NCBI GenBank assembly: GCA_016715645.1 | Contig: JADJZR010000006.1 | Location: 1-64,000 of the forward strand | Origin: Elusimicrobiota bacterium | GTDB lineage: Bacteria; Elusimicrobiota; Elusimicrobia; FEN-1173 | Reading direction: 5' to 3' | DNA length: 64,000 nucleotides | Shown here: positions 9,340 through 17,322 of the stretch, piece by piece | Numbering within the stretch: the stretch's first letter is position 1 | How the letters are laid out: each line of letters starts with the position of its first letter | Program-made: the position numbers and the translations under genes | Notes under the pieces: generated by a model | What the model was told of the DNA's origin: nothing | Seen by the model: only the letters and a program-made list of their open reading frames with translations | Databases searched by the model: none

Positions 9340-10140
9340 GTGAAAATAACCCACGCTACCCTACTGGCCGCGCTCCTTCTGTTCCCCGGCGCGGGTCGAA
9401 CCGAGGGAAACGAAGACAGATCGGTGTTTGTAGACTCCCGATCGGTGCGGTCGTCTCATTTTGTGGTGCGCCACGAAGAGCCGTTGGCTCCAGCCGGGGT
9501 CCTCAACGTGTTGGAAGGTTTGCACAGTAAGCTCCTTTTGGACCTGGGTGTTTTTTCTCCTTGGGCCTACCACCAACCCCTCACCGTTTATCTTTACCGC
9601 GACGCCGAATCTTACCATTCGCGCACGGGTATGGCCGCCTATGTCAAAGCGCATATCCGTGTTCAAGACAAGGAAGTGTTCGGTTACATGGCCCCGGATT
9701 TTCAGCGCGTGATGGCCCATGAGTTGGGCCACCTTTATTTTTCCCAATTCTTTTTAGCCAAATCCACCCACCCGCCCTTGTGGTTGAACGAGGGGGTGGC
9801 GACCCTCATGGAATGGGATTACGGTTTGGAAGGAGACCGACGCGCCCTGGAGCATACCCTTCGCAATAAAGGAACCATTCCGTTCGCTGATTTTTTGGCG
9901 TACTCGTATCAACAGGCGGGCCCTCACGACGGCGAAAGGGTCGGCGATTGGTACAACCAGGCTCAAAGCGTGACCCGGTTGTTGGTCAGAGGCCATGGAC
10001 CCCGTCCGTTTTACACATTCTGCGATGGACTGCGAAACGGGCGGTTGTTGGATGAATCCCTTTGCTCGGCCTACGGGCTCGCCATACCCGACACCACCGC
10101 TCTCGAACGATTGTGGACTCAAAAGCTGAGGGCCCCGTAG
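9340..10140 (+). CDS. Secreted zinc metallopeptidase, peptidase MA-like
   Basis: 266 residues from a GTG start. An N-terminal signal peptide (ITHATLLAALLLFPGAGRTEG) predicts export. The zinc motif HELGH in VMAHELGHLYFSQFF is followed by NEGVATLMEWDYG, whose Glu is the expected third ligand in gluzincins, so this is a peptidase of the MA clan (Pfam peptidase_MA_2 style). Its substrate is unknown. It stands alone between ribF and rpsO with its own promoter and no clear Shine-Dalgarno sequence. Expected location is periplasm or cell surface. Confidence 0.75.
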   Translation: MKITHATLLAALLLFPGAGRTEGNEDRSVFVDSRSVRSSHFVVRHEEPLAPAGVLNVLEGLHSKLLLDLGVFSPWAYHQPLTVYLYRDAESYHSRTGMAAYVKAHIRVQDKEVFGYMAPDFQRVMAHELGHLYFSQFFLAKSTHPPLWLNEGVATLMEWDYGLEGDRRALEHTLRNKGTIPFADFLAYSYQQAGPHDGERVGDWYNQAQSVTRLLVRGHGPRPFYTFCDGLRNGRLLDESLCSAYGLAIPDTTALERLWTQKLRAP

Positions 10141-10167
10141 TCGTTGAACGGGGGATCGAAATTTTTC

Positions 10168-10196
10168 TTTACAAAGGGGAGGGGCTTTTGTATCAT
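10168..10196 (+). promoter_or_regulatory. rpsO promoter
   Basis: TTTACA (10168-10173), a 17-nt spacer and TATCAT (10191-10196) form a strong sigma-70-like promoter. The -10 ends 7 nt before the rpsO ATG at 10204, so the predicted start site coincides with the start codon and there is no room for a Shine-Dalgarno sequence. Confidence 0.75.
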
Positions 10197-10203
10197 CTCG
10201 CCC

Positions 10204-10470
10204 ATGTTAACCAAAGAACGTAAGCACGATATTGTTGGGAAGTTTGGCGCGACCCCCCGGGACACCGGGGACACAGCTGTTCAAATTGCGCTCCTCACCG
10301 AGCGGATCAACAGCTTGTCTGATCATTTTCAAAAGGCCCCGAAGGACCACGGTTCTCGGCGGGGCCTTTTGCTCATGGTGGGCCAGCGGCGACGTCTGCT
10401 GGCGCATTTGCGCTCAAGTGAGCCCAAACGGTACGTGGATATCCTGAAGGAATTGAAACTCAGAAAATAA
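10204..10470 (+). CDS. rpsO: 30S ribosomal protein S15
   Basis: 88 residues, the standard S15 length, starting MLTKERKHDIVGKFG and containing the diagnostic DTGDTAVQIALLTERI, SLSDHFQKAPKDHGSRRGLL and GQRRRLLAHL segments. S15 binds the 16S rRNA three-way junction early in 30S assembly. I place the start at ATG 10204 because it matches the family N-terminus; an in-frame ATG at 10144 would run back through the promoter. The gene precedes pnp, the usual bacterial order. Confidence 0.97.
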   Translation: MLTKERKHDIVGKFGATPRDTGDTAVQIALLTERINSLSDHFQKAPKDHGSRRGLLLMVGQRRRLLAHLRSSEPKRYVDILKELKLRK

Positions 10471-10652
10471 CGCGGCGTCCCCGGAGGACCCGCTTGAGGT
10501 TCATGCACGTGTAGGGATGTAACAACCCGGTCATCGGTCGATGGGGGGAGGTAGACCCTTTTTGACACGGCCCTGTTGTTAAATCCCTTCCCCGCAAACC
10601 TCATCGTCCTCCTGGTTCGGCGCGTTTTTTCTATTTTAGAGGAGAAAAAACG
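10471..10652 (+). other. rpsO-pnp intergenic leader
   Basis: 182 nt without a gene. It contains a TTGACA hexamer at 10562-10567 but no convincing -10 at normal spacing, a weak GGTC...GACC pairing before a T-run near 10560, and a T-rich stretch (10627-10633) followed by AGAGGAGA as the pnp ribosome-binding site. In other bacteria this leader is an RNase III/PNPase autoregulation site; I cannot show that here. Confidence 0.4.
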
Positions 10653-13226
10653 ATGTCAAACGCAGAAAAGTTGGAAATTCAAATCGGCGATAAAAAAATC
10701 TCGATCGCGGTCGGCGAAGTCGCCCGCCAGGCGGCGGGATCGGCTTTTGTTCAAATGGGGGAGTCCGTGGTGTTGGTGGCCGCTGCCCACGGCACAAAAC
10801 CCCGGGAAGATCGGGACTTTTTCCCGCTCACCGTGGACTACCGGGAGCGCACTTACTCGGCCGGACGTATTCCGGGCGGATTTTTTAAGCGGGAAGGCAA
10901 AGCCCGCGATAACGAAGTGTTGACCAGCCGAATCATTGATCGGTCCGTTCGGCCTTTGTTCCCTGAAAATTTGCGGCTGGAAGTTCAGGTGAGCGCAATC
11001 GCCATGTCCCACGACGGGTTGCACGACCTGGACATCCTTTCGGTGCTGGGCGCGTCGGTGTCGTTGGGCTTGTCGGCTCTTCCGTGGAACGGCCCGATCG
11101 GCGCGATTCGGATCGGACGAGTGGATGAACGGTTTATTTTGAACCCGAACCTGGACGAGCAGGACCGAAGCACCATGGATTTGGTGGTGGCGGGGAAAAA
11201 AGGGTCTATTTTGATGGTGGAGTCCGGCGCGTACGAACTGTCGGAAGAAATGTTGGTGGAAGCTTTGACCTTCGCCCAAACGGAAATCGACCGTTTATGC
11301 GATCTGCAAATTGAATTGATCCGGCGGGTGGGCAAACCCAAAATGGAAGCGCCGGCGTCGGCGGTCCCCGCTGACGTGTCGGCGAAGGTCAACGAATGGG
11401 CGCGGGCTCGATTCAAAGAAGCCGTGCGGACCGCCGAAAAAGGTGCGCGTGAACAGTTGGTTTCCGCTCTTCACAAAGAAGTGAAAGAAAAGGCGGCCGC
11501 GGCGTTCCCGGACAACGACGCGTGCGTGGGCGGGTTGTTGGATACGATTGAATACGAAGAAGCCCGTCGCTTGATCTTGGACGAAAGCCGCCGCACCGAC
11601 GGACGCGGTTTTGAAGACGTTCGGCCCATCACGATTCGAACAGGCGTGTTGCCGCGCACCCATGGGTCGGCCTTGTTCACCCGGGGCCAAACCCAAGCGT
11701 TGGCCGTGGCCACGCTGGGATCTCCGGCCGATCAGCAGGTGATGGACGTGTTGGAAGGAGAATACAAAGAACGCTTTATGTTGCATTACAATTTCCCCGG
11801 TTTTTCGACGGGTGAACCCAAACCCGAACGGGGTCCGGGCCGACGGGAAGTGGGCCACGGCGCCTTGGCGCGACGGGCGTTGTTGCCGTTGTTGCCGGAT
11901 CCGGAGGTGTTCCCCTACACGATTCGAGTCGTGTCGGATATTTTGGAGTCCAACGGGTCTTCGTCCATGGCCAGCATTTGCGGGGGCTCGTTGTCTTTGT
12001 TCGACGCGGGCGTTCCCATGAAAAAACCCTGCGCCGGCATGGCCATGGGTCTGGTCAAAGAGGGTGACCGATGGGTGGTCTTGACCGACATCATGGGCAT
12101 GGAAGACCATTTGGGCGATATGGACTTCAAAGTGGCGGGCACCACCGAAGGTGTGACAGCCCTCCAAATGGACATCAAAATCGAGGGAATTTCCATCGAC
12201 ATCATGAAACGCGCCCTCGAGCAGGCCAAGCGGGCTCGTCTGTTTGTGTTGGGGAAAATGGCCGAATCGTTGGCCGCGCCCCGACCGGACTTGTCTCCCC
12301 GTGCGCCGCGGATGGAAGTGGTTCAGATTCCCGTGGCAAAAATCGGCGCGCTGATCGGGCCCGGCGGAAAAAACATCCGCCGCATCATCGAAGAGTCGGG
12401 CGCCCAAGTCGACGTGGAAGACGACGGCAAAGTGTACATCACCGCCTCGGACTTGTCGTCACTGGAAACCGCCAAACATCAGGTTGAATCCTACTCGGCC
12501 GAGGTCGAGGTGGGCAAGATTTACAAAGGCACCGTTGTTCGCATCATGCCCAAATTGGGAGCGTTCGTGGAAGTGATGCCGGGCAAAGACGGGTTGGTCC
12601 ACATTTCCCAGTTGGACGTCAACCGCGTGGAACGGGTGGAAGACGCCGTGAAAGTGGGCGACGAAATCGATGTGAAGGTCATTGAGGTTGACAGCCAAGG
12701 CCGCGTGAATTTGTCGCGCAAAGCGGTTTTGAAGCCGGGTTCGGAATTGGAAAGTCCTCTGCCGTCCCAGCGGGGAAGCGGGCGGGGACCGGACGACCGT
12801 CGAGGCGGACGAGACGAACGTCCTCCGCGGCGAGAGTTTCGTGGCAGTAACGATCGCCGCGGGCCTGACGCGAAAGCCGGGTCGCGGTTACATGTAAAAA
12901 CTCAATTGGGAGAAACCATGAGCGAACAAGAGCCCATTGATACTAACGCATCAAAAGAATCGGGGGGAAGCTGGAGCGCTATTACGAGATCATGCGCGCG
13001 CACGACCTCACGGAACTGGAAATTAAAAGAGGGGACCGATACGTTAAAGTTGTCTCGGGCCACCCAACGACGGGTTGCCGCCCCGGCGGCGGTGGCCCCG
13101 CGCCCTTTGACCGGCGGCGGTGCCCGTGGCGGCCCCTCCGGCGAAAAGCCCCCACCATCCGGTCACGTCTCCGTTGGCGGGGATGTTTTACCGCTCGCCG
13201 GCCCCCAACGCGCCTTCGTTCGTTAA
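10653..13226 (+). CDS. pnp: Polyribonucleotide nucleotidyltransferase (3' end disturbed)
   Basis: PNPase, the phosphorolytic 3'-5' exoribonuclease of the degradosome. Two RNase PH domains are visible (first with DYRERTYSAGRIPGGFFKREG, second with RTHGSALFTRGQTQALAVATL). A KH domain (VAKIGALIGPGGKNIRRI) and an S1 domain (YKGTVVRIMPKLGAFVEVMP) follow, the latter ending about residue 695. After that come an Arg/Asp/Gly-rich tail and, with no stop, the first residues of the biotin carrier gene, whose ATG at 12918 is in the same frame. The frame stays open to 13226. A TAA at 12895-12897 lies one frame over, so the natural protein probably ends near there and a single-base indel in the tail created the apparent fusion. 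A good ribosome-binding site (AGAGGAGA) precedes the start. Confidence 0.94.
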   Translation: MSNAEKLEIQIGDKKISIAVGEVARQAAGSAFVQMGESVVLVAAAHGTKPREDRDFFPLTVDYRERTYSAGRIPGGFFKREGKARDNEVLTSRIIDRSVRPLFPENLRLEVQVSAIAMSHDGLHDLDILSVLGASVSLGLSALPWNGPIGAIRIGRVDERFILNPNLDEQDRSTMDLVVAGKKGSILMVESGAYELSEEMLVEALTFAQTEIDRLCDLQIELIRRVGKPKMEAPASAVPADVSAKVNEWARARFKEAVRTAEKGAREQLVSALHKEVKEKAAAAFPDNDACVGGLLDTIEYEEARRLILDESRRTDGRGFEDVRPITIRTGVLPRTHGSALFTRGQTQALAVATLGSPADQQVMDVLEGEYKERFMLHYNFPGFSTGEPKPERGPGRREVGHGALARRALLPLLPDPEVFPYTIRVVSDILESNGSSSMASICGGSLSLFDAGVPMKKPCAGMAMGLVKEGDRWVVLTDIMGMEDHLGDMDFKVAGTTEGVTALQMDIKIEGISIDIMKRALEQAKRARLFVLGKMAESLAAPRPDLSPRAPRMEVVQIPVAKIGALIGPGGKNIRRIIEESGAQVDVEDDGKVYITASDLSSLETAKHQVESYSAEVEVGKIYKGTVVRIMPKLGAFVEVMPGKDGLVHISQLDVNRVERVEDAVKVGDEIDVKVIEVDSQGRVNLSRKAVLKPGSELESPLPSQRGSGRGPDDRRGGRDERPPRREFRGSNDRRGPDAKAGSRLHVKTQLGETMSEQEPIDTNASKESGGSWSAITRSCARTTSRNWKLKEGTDTLKLSRATQRRVAAPAAVAPRPLTGGGARGGPSGEKPPPSGHVSVGGDVLPLAGPQRAFVR

Positions 13227-13398
13227 GGAAGGGGACAAGGTGGCGTTCGGGGATGTCCTGTGCATTGTCGAGGCCATGAAAGTCATGAACGAAATTCGGT
13301 CCGACCGGCCCGGGGTGATTCACAAAATCCTGGCGGAAAACGGAAAACCTGTATCCGCCGGACAAGAACTGTTTCTCATCGATTCTCTGTCCGCGTAA
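12918..13398 (+). pseudogene. accB: Biotin carboxyl carrier protein of acetyl-CoA carboxylase, frameshifted
   Basis: The ATG at 12918 follows TTGGGAGAAACC. The N-terminal part is in frame with pnp. After the G-run at 12962-12967 the expected LERYYEIMRAHDLTELEIKR continues one frame down. The Ala/Pro linker and the biotinyl domain (PLAGMFYRSPAPNAPSFVKE) are in the third frame. The biotin attachment site EAMKVMNEI and the end VSAGQELFLIDSLSA are intact. At least two, probably three, single-base shifts lie in G/C-rich runs, so sequencing or assembly error is as likely as true decay; accB is normally essential. No accC follows, which is unusual. The gene product would carry CO2 on biotin for malonyl-CoA synthesis. 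Confidence 0.8.
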
Positions 13399-13598
13399 TG
13401 CAGGACGAAATCGGTCAAACGGCCGGGTTGGTGTGGGGGTTTTTGGATATCCATGGGGAATCGTCGACTCTTCAAATTCGGTCTTCACTTAAAATCACCC
13501 AAACTCTTTTGTTTCTTTCTTTGGGCTGGTTGGCCCGGGAAGGAAAAGTTCATTTGCTTTATCGGGACCGCTGTTACTGGGTTTCGTTGCGGCGATGA
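13398..13598 (+). CDS. Small winged-helix (DUF2582-like) protein
   Basis: 66 residues from ATG 13398, which overlaps the accB stop (TAATG). It reads MQDEIGQTAGLVWGFLDIHG, then SSLKITQTLLFLSLGWLARE, ending YRDRCYWVSLRR. The spacing of helices and the GWLAREGKV wing match the DUF2582 winged-helix family, a DNA-binding-fold protein of unknown role that often sits among housekeeping genes. Its stop overlaps the uppP ATG (ATGA). I infer no specific target. Confidence 0.7.
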   Translation: MQDEIGQTAGLVWGFLDIHGESSTLQIRSSLKITQTLLFLSLGWLAREGKVHLLYRDRCYWVSLRR

Positions 13599-14389
13599 CC
13601 GAGCTCGTTCGCGCCGTCGTTTTGGGCGTCGTTCAAGGGCTCACGGAGTTTTTGCCGGTATCGTCCGATGGTCATTTGACTCTGTTCCAAGCTGGATGGG
13701 GAATGGGCGATGCCACGTTGGCCATGGACGTGGTCCTGCATGTGGGGACCTTGGGGGCCATGGTCTGGTATTTCCGCGGGGACCTGTGGAGTTTAGCCCG
13801 GGGCGTGTTGGATAAAACGGACAGCGGGGCGGCCCATCGACGATTCCTGTGGATGATAGGCGCCGCCACGGTGGTGACCGGGGCCATCGGGTTGGGGTTA
13901 AAAGATACGATTGAGAGCCTTTCAACATCTTATCGGGCGGCAGGGATCGGATTTTTATTGACCACAGGCGTTTTGTTGTGGGGGGAGGGGCGGTCTCGCC
14001 GACTGGGCGGGGGCTCATCCGGTGCGAGCACGGCACCGATCTGGCACGCGTTGATGATTGGCGCGGCCCAGGGGGCGGCGGTGTGGCCCGGCCTGTCCCG
14101 AAGCGCGTCGACCATCGCCGTGGCCGTGGCCCTGGGCTGGGCCTGGACGGACGCTGGACGATTCAGCTTTTTAGCGGCCATGCCCGCCATTGCCGGAGCC
14201 ACGTTGTTGACGGCCCGGGACATTCATGCACTTCCGGTCTTGCCCTCTGTCATGGGGGCGGCGGTGAGTTTTCTTGTGGGCTGGATGGCGTTGGGCCTGC
14301 TCATGCGTTTTTTGCGGGCGCGACGACTGTGGCCCTTTGCCCTTTATACGTTTGGATTGGCCCTGTTTTCTTTTTACAAAACCCTATGA
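13595..14389 (+). CDS. uppP: Undecaprenyl-diphosphatase
   Basis: 264-residue integral membrane BacA/UppP-family phosphatase that recycles undecaprenyl pyrophosphate for peptidoglycan and O-antigen synthesis. The first signature is GVVQGLTEFLPVSSDGHL near the N-terminus, with the catalytic Glu and the Ser/His cluster. The second is WPGLSRSASTIAVAVALGW, where the usual PG-x-SRSG has Ala in place of Gly. Several hydrophobic helices fit the family's eight-segment topology. It is coupled by 4-nt overlaps both to the winged-helix gene upstream and to ftsK downstream. Confidence 0.94.
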   Translation: MTELVRAVVLGVVQGLTEFLPVSSDGHLTLFQAGWGMGDATLAMDVVLHVGTLGAMVWYFRGDLWSLARGVLDKTDSGAAHRRFLWMIGAATVVTGAIGLGLKDTIESLSTSYRAAGIGFLLTTGVLLWGEGRSRRLGGGSSGASTAPIWHALMIGAAQGAAVWPGLSRSASTIAVAVALGWAWTDAGRFSFLAAMPAIAGATLLTARDIHALPVLPSVMGAAVSFLVGWMALGLLMRFLRARRLWPFALYTFGLALFSFYKTL

Positions 14390-16656
14390 AACTGATGGCA
14401 CGTTATCGCTTGTCCGCACGGTCCGCCAAAAAAGGCCGATCTTCCCGCCGACCGGTGGTGGGGATGGTTTTATTGGCTGTTTCCGCGCTGGGACTTTATT
14501 GTGTTTTGTTTCCGTCCGGATTGTGGGGAAAACCCATCAAAGGATTTTTATCCACGGCCTTTGGGGTGGGGCGGTTCCTGTTTCCCGTTTTGACGGGATA
14601 TTTGGGGTTTCGATTGGCGTTGGCGCGTCCGTGGCCCCAGGGGGCGTTGCGTTATTCTTTGTGGAGCGGCCTCTTTGTTTTTGGGGTAACCCTGGCCAGC
14701 TTGTTCAGTCAATTGGCTTACCAGGTCAACGCGGGGGGCGTGCTGGGGTTGGCGGGGGCCGGATTTCTTAGCCGATTGTTCGGACTGCCGGGGGCGTGGC
14801 TGGTGACCTTTTCGGCCCTTTGTTTGTTGACCGCCGCGCTGATCCGTGTCTCGCCCATCCATTTGGCCGAACACCTGGTGGCCCGCCTGCGCCAGGACTG
14901 GCAGGAATGGACCGCCGCTCGTAAAGATCCCCGAACACGTCGGGATAGCGTGGTTAAAGCCCGGGCGGTCGTGGCCCCGGTCCCGGTGGACCGTCCTATC
15001 CCGTTGGTGGTGACCGGCAAAACAACTTCCGACAACCTGTCCCCCAAACCCACCCCAAAAGAACAAGTTAAAAAGGTCTCCCCGCCAAAACAATCCGATC
15101 CAGGTGGGGAGGGAACGAACGTCCCCGCAGAAATTACGGGTTTTAGTTCCAAGGGGACGAATGTCCCCAATGTCCCCCCTTATCGGTTGCCTCCGATTGA
15201 GTTGTTGAACGATCCGCCCAAACAGGTATCGCAACTGTCCGAATCGGATTTGGTGGCCAAATCGAGGGTGCTTGAACAAACCTTGGCTAATTTTGGCGTG
15301 GAAGCCCGGACGATCGACATCCATCCGGGCCCCGTGATTACGCGATTCGATTTGGAACCGGCTCCGGGTGTAAAAATCAGCTCAATTGTGAATTTGTCTA
15401 ACGACATTGCGTTGGCCATGAAAGCCACGCGGGTGCGGGTTCTGGCGCCGATCCCTGGAAAAGGAGCGGTGGGCGTTGAAATTCCCAACCCGGAATCCGT
15501 GACGGTTACGCTTAAAGAAATTTTAACGGATTCAAGGGCCCAAGCGAGCCGGTCTCCGTTGGCGGTGGCTTTGGGAAAAACGAGTTCGGGGGAACCGTCT
15601 TTGACGGACCTCGCGCCCATGCCCCACTTGCTGGTGGCGGGGGCCACGGGCACGGGTAAATCGGTATGCGTGCATACGCTCATTGTTTCCATTTTGATGC
15701 GGGCCACGCCGGACCGGGTCAAGTTTGTGTTGATTGACCCTAAACGCCTGGAACTGCCTATGTATGAAGGTATGCCGCACCTGTATGATCCCCGATCGGG
15801 ACCGGAAGACGCGCAGGTGATCACTCAGCCTAAAGAGGCGGCGAAAGCCCTGATGCGGTTGGTGAAAGTGATGGAATATCGATACGAAATTTTTGCCCGG
15901 GCCAACGTGCGCAACATTGAGGGCTATAACGAAAAACGGTTGGCTCAAGGCCTTCCTCCCGAATATTACATTGTGGTGATCATCGACGAACTGGCGGATT
16001 TGATGTTGGTGTCGGCCCGGGACGTGGAAGATTGCATTCAACGCTTGGCGCAAATGGCTCGGGCGGTGGGGATCCATTTGGTGTTGGCCACCCAACGCCC
16101 GTCAGTGGACGTGATCACCGGCGTGATCAAAGCCAATTTGCCCGCGCGAATTGCGTTGCGGGTCGCGTCTCAAACCGACAGCCGGGTCATTTTGGACACG
16201 CCGGGAGCGGAATCGTTGGTGGGCCGGGGAGATATGTTGTTTTTGCCCGCGGGTGCGCCCGCGCCGATCCGTCTTCAAGGGGCGTATGTGTCGGAAAAAG
16301 AAGTGGAAGCGGTGGTGGGGTTTGCCAAAAGCCAGGGCGGACCCCGTTACCAGGACATTTTTGCGGAAATCGCGGCCCACCAGGCCGCGAACGAAGACGT
16401 TGAGACCCGGGAAGAATTGGATCAGGCGTTGCGATTGATTATGGAACGTCGTCGGGTGTCCCAGGATTTGCTGAAATCCCATTTCGGGTCGTCGGCCCGG
16501 GCCACCAACGTGTTGTCGTTGTTGGAGGTGAAAGGGTACATTCGTAAACCCGAGGGGACCAATAAGTGGGAGATTAATTTTGATAAAATCGAAGACCTGT
16601 TTCGGGCCGGCGGCGGGGGGAATAACGCCGAACAGGTGGAGGCGATGGACGAATGA
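14386..16656 (+). CDS. ftsK: DNA translocase FtsK/SpoIIIE
   Basis: 756 residues from ATG 14386 (overlapping the uppP stop). Four N-terminal hydrophobic segments lie between about residues 20 and 165. A Pro/Lys linker (about 175-270) contains two copies of a palindromic repeat. The motor carries Walker A GATGTGKS at 419-426 and Walker B VVIIDELADLML with D534-E535. The C-terminal gamma winged helix includes SQDLLKSHFGSSARATNVLSLLE. FtsK pumps chromosomal DNA through the division septum and activates Xer recombination; a Xer-type recombinase is encoded about 9 kb downstream. The stop overlaps the next ATG. The linker is unusual for the inserted GTNVP repeats described separately. Confidence 0.95.
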   Translation: MKLMARYRLSARSAKKGRSSRRPVVGMVLLAVSALGLYCVLFPSGLWGKPIKGFLSTAFGVGRFLFPVLTGYLGFRLALARPWPQGALRYSLWSGLFVFGVTLASLFSQLAYQVNAGGVLGLAGAGFLSRLFGLPGAWLVTFSALCLLTAALIRVSPIHLAEHLVARLRQDWQEWTAARKDPRTRRDSVVKARAVVAPVPVDRPIPLVVTGKTTSDNLSPKPTPKEQVKKVSPPKQSDPGGEGTNVPAEITGFSSKGTNVPNVPPYRLPPIELLNDPPKQVSQLSESDLVAKSRVLEQTLANFGVEARTIDIHPGPVITRFDLEPAPGVKISSIVNLSNDIALAMKATRVRVLAPIPGKGAVGVEIPNPESVTVTLKEILTDSRAQASRSPLAVALGKTSSGEPSLTDLAPMPHLLVAGATGTGKSVCVHTLIVSILMRATPDRVKFVLIDPKRLELPMYEGMPHLYDPRSGPEDAQVITQPKEAAKALMRLVKVMEYRYEIFARANVRNIEGYNEKRLAQGLPPEYYIVVIIDELADLMLVSARDVEDCIQRLAQMARAVGIHLVLATQRPSVDVITGVIKANLPARIALRVASQTDSRVILDTPGAESLVGRGDMLFLPAGAPAPIRLQGAYVSEKEVEAVVGFAKSQGGPRYQDIFAEIAAHQAANEDVETREELDQALRLIMERRRVSQDLLKSHFGSSARATNVLSLLEVKGYIRKPEGTNKWEINFDKIEDLFRAGGGGNNAEQVEAMDE
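15106..15168 (+). repeat. Two palindromic repeat copies inside ftsK
   Basis: A variant GGGAACGAACGTCCCC (15111-15126) and the perfect form GGGGACGAATGTCCCC (15153-15168) sit in the coding linker and are translated as EGTNVP and KGTNVP. The arms GGGGAC/GTCCCC flank a 4-nt loop. The same 16-mer recurs in mutL and, in reverse orientation, in the toxin-like gene. Confidence 0.75.
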
Positions 16657-17306
16657 AAAAGATTTTGATGGGGTTTCTTTTTGTTTCGGTGACCGTGTTT
16701 GCCGCGGACACCAGTCGGTTGGATCGGGTGTTGGCCCGGTTGGAACAGGCCGAAAAAGAAGTGCGCACCTTGTCGTTTGATTTCACTCAAACGACGTCTC
16801 TCTCAGTGGGGCGCGGGGCAGCTGATATTGTTGGGTCGGCGTTATTTGAGCGACCCAACCGGTTTCGGGTGGAACAATCGGCTCCGGAACCCCAGGTGAT
16901 CGTGTCTAATGGAAAGGTGTTTTGGGTGTATTTGCCCGAACGGGGCCAGGCCATCAAAGATTCCATGGACAATTGGGCCCGGGCGGCGGGGTTTCCCCAA
17001 GGGCTAACGCCGTTTCGGATGAACGTGACCGAAATGAAAAAAAAATACGATTTTGTTTTGGACGATACCAGCGGCCAGCCGGTGTTGGTTTTGACCCCGC
17101 GGGATTCCGGGTCCTTCTCGTATACGTTGCGGTTATGGATTGATCTCAACACGGGTTTGGCCGTGAAAACCGAGTTGGAGTCCGAGGCTGTGCGGGCGGT
17201 GGTGACCGTTCGAAACGCCCAGGTGAACCCCCCGATCAAAGACGCCCAGTTTAAATTTGTCCCTCCGAAAGGCACCGACGTTTTGGAAATGCCTTCCGCA
17301 AAATAA
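16653..17306 (+). CDS. lolA: Outer-membrane lipoprotein carrier protein LolA-like
   Basis: 217 residues. A signal peptide (MKKILMGFLFVSVTVFA) is followed by a LolA-type fold: LSFDFTQTTSLSVGRGAADI, then GSALFERPNRFRVEQ, then VSNGKVFWVYLPERGQ. These are the family hallmarks (F.Q......G......G.....P..FR.......I...G...W.Y.P...Q). LolA carries lipoproteins across the periplasm to the outer membrane, so the organism should be diderm. The start overlaps the ftsK stop by 4 nt; the ftsK-lolA pair is common in bacteria. Confidence 0.88.
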   Translation: MKKILMGFLFVSVTVFAADTSRLDRVLARLEQAEKEVRTLSFDFTQTTSLSVGRGAADIVGSALFERPNRFRVEQSAPEPQVIVSNGKVFWVYLPERGQAIKDSMDNWARAAGFPQGLTPFRMNVTEMKKKYDFVLDDTSGQPVLVLTPRDSGSFSYTLRLWIDLNTGLAVKTELESEAVRAVVTVRNAQVNPPIKDAQFKFVPPKGTDVLEMPSAK

Positions 17307-17322
17307 CGGATAAGGGGCTACA

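Noticed and set aside
10471..10652. Riboswitch or small RNA in the rpsO-pnp spacer
   Set aside because: Only weak pairings and no recognisable conserved core; a leader function is possible but not supported by the sequence alone.
11295..12407. 370-codon open frame on the minus strand inside pnp
   Set aside because: It is antisense to well-conserved PNPase domains and results from the GC-rich codon bias of the plus-strand gene; no ribosome-binding site or family.
12918..13226. A real PNPase-biotin carrier fusion protein
   Set aside because: The in-frame continuation quickly leaves the biotin-carrier frame, a normal ribosome-binding site and ATG lie at the junction, and the biotinyl domain is in another frame, so the fusion is an indel artefact.
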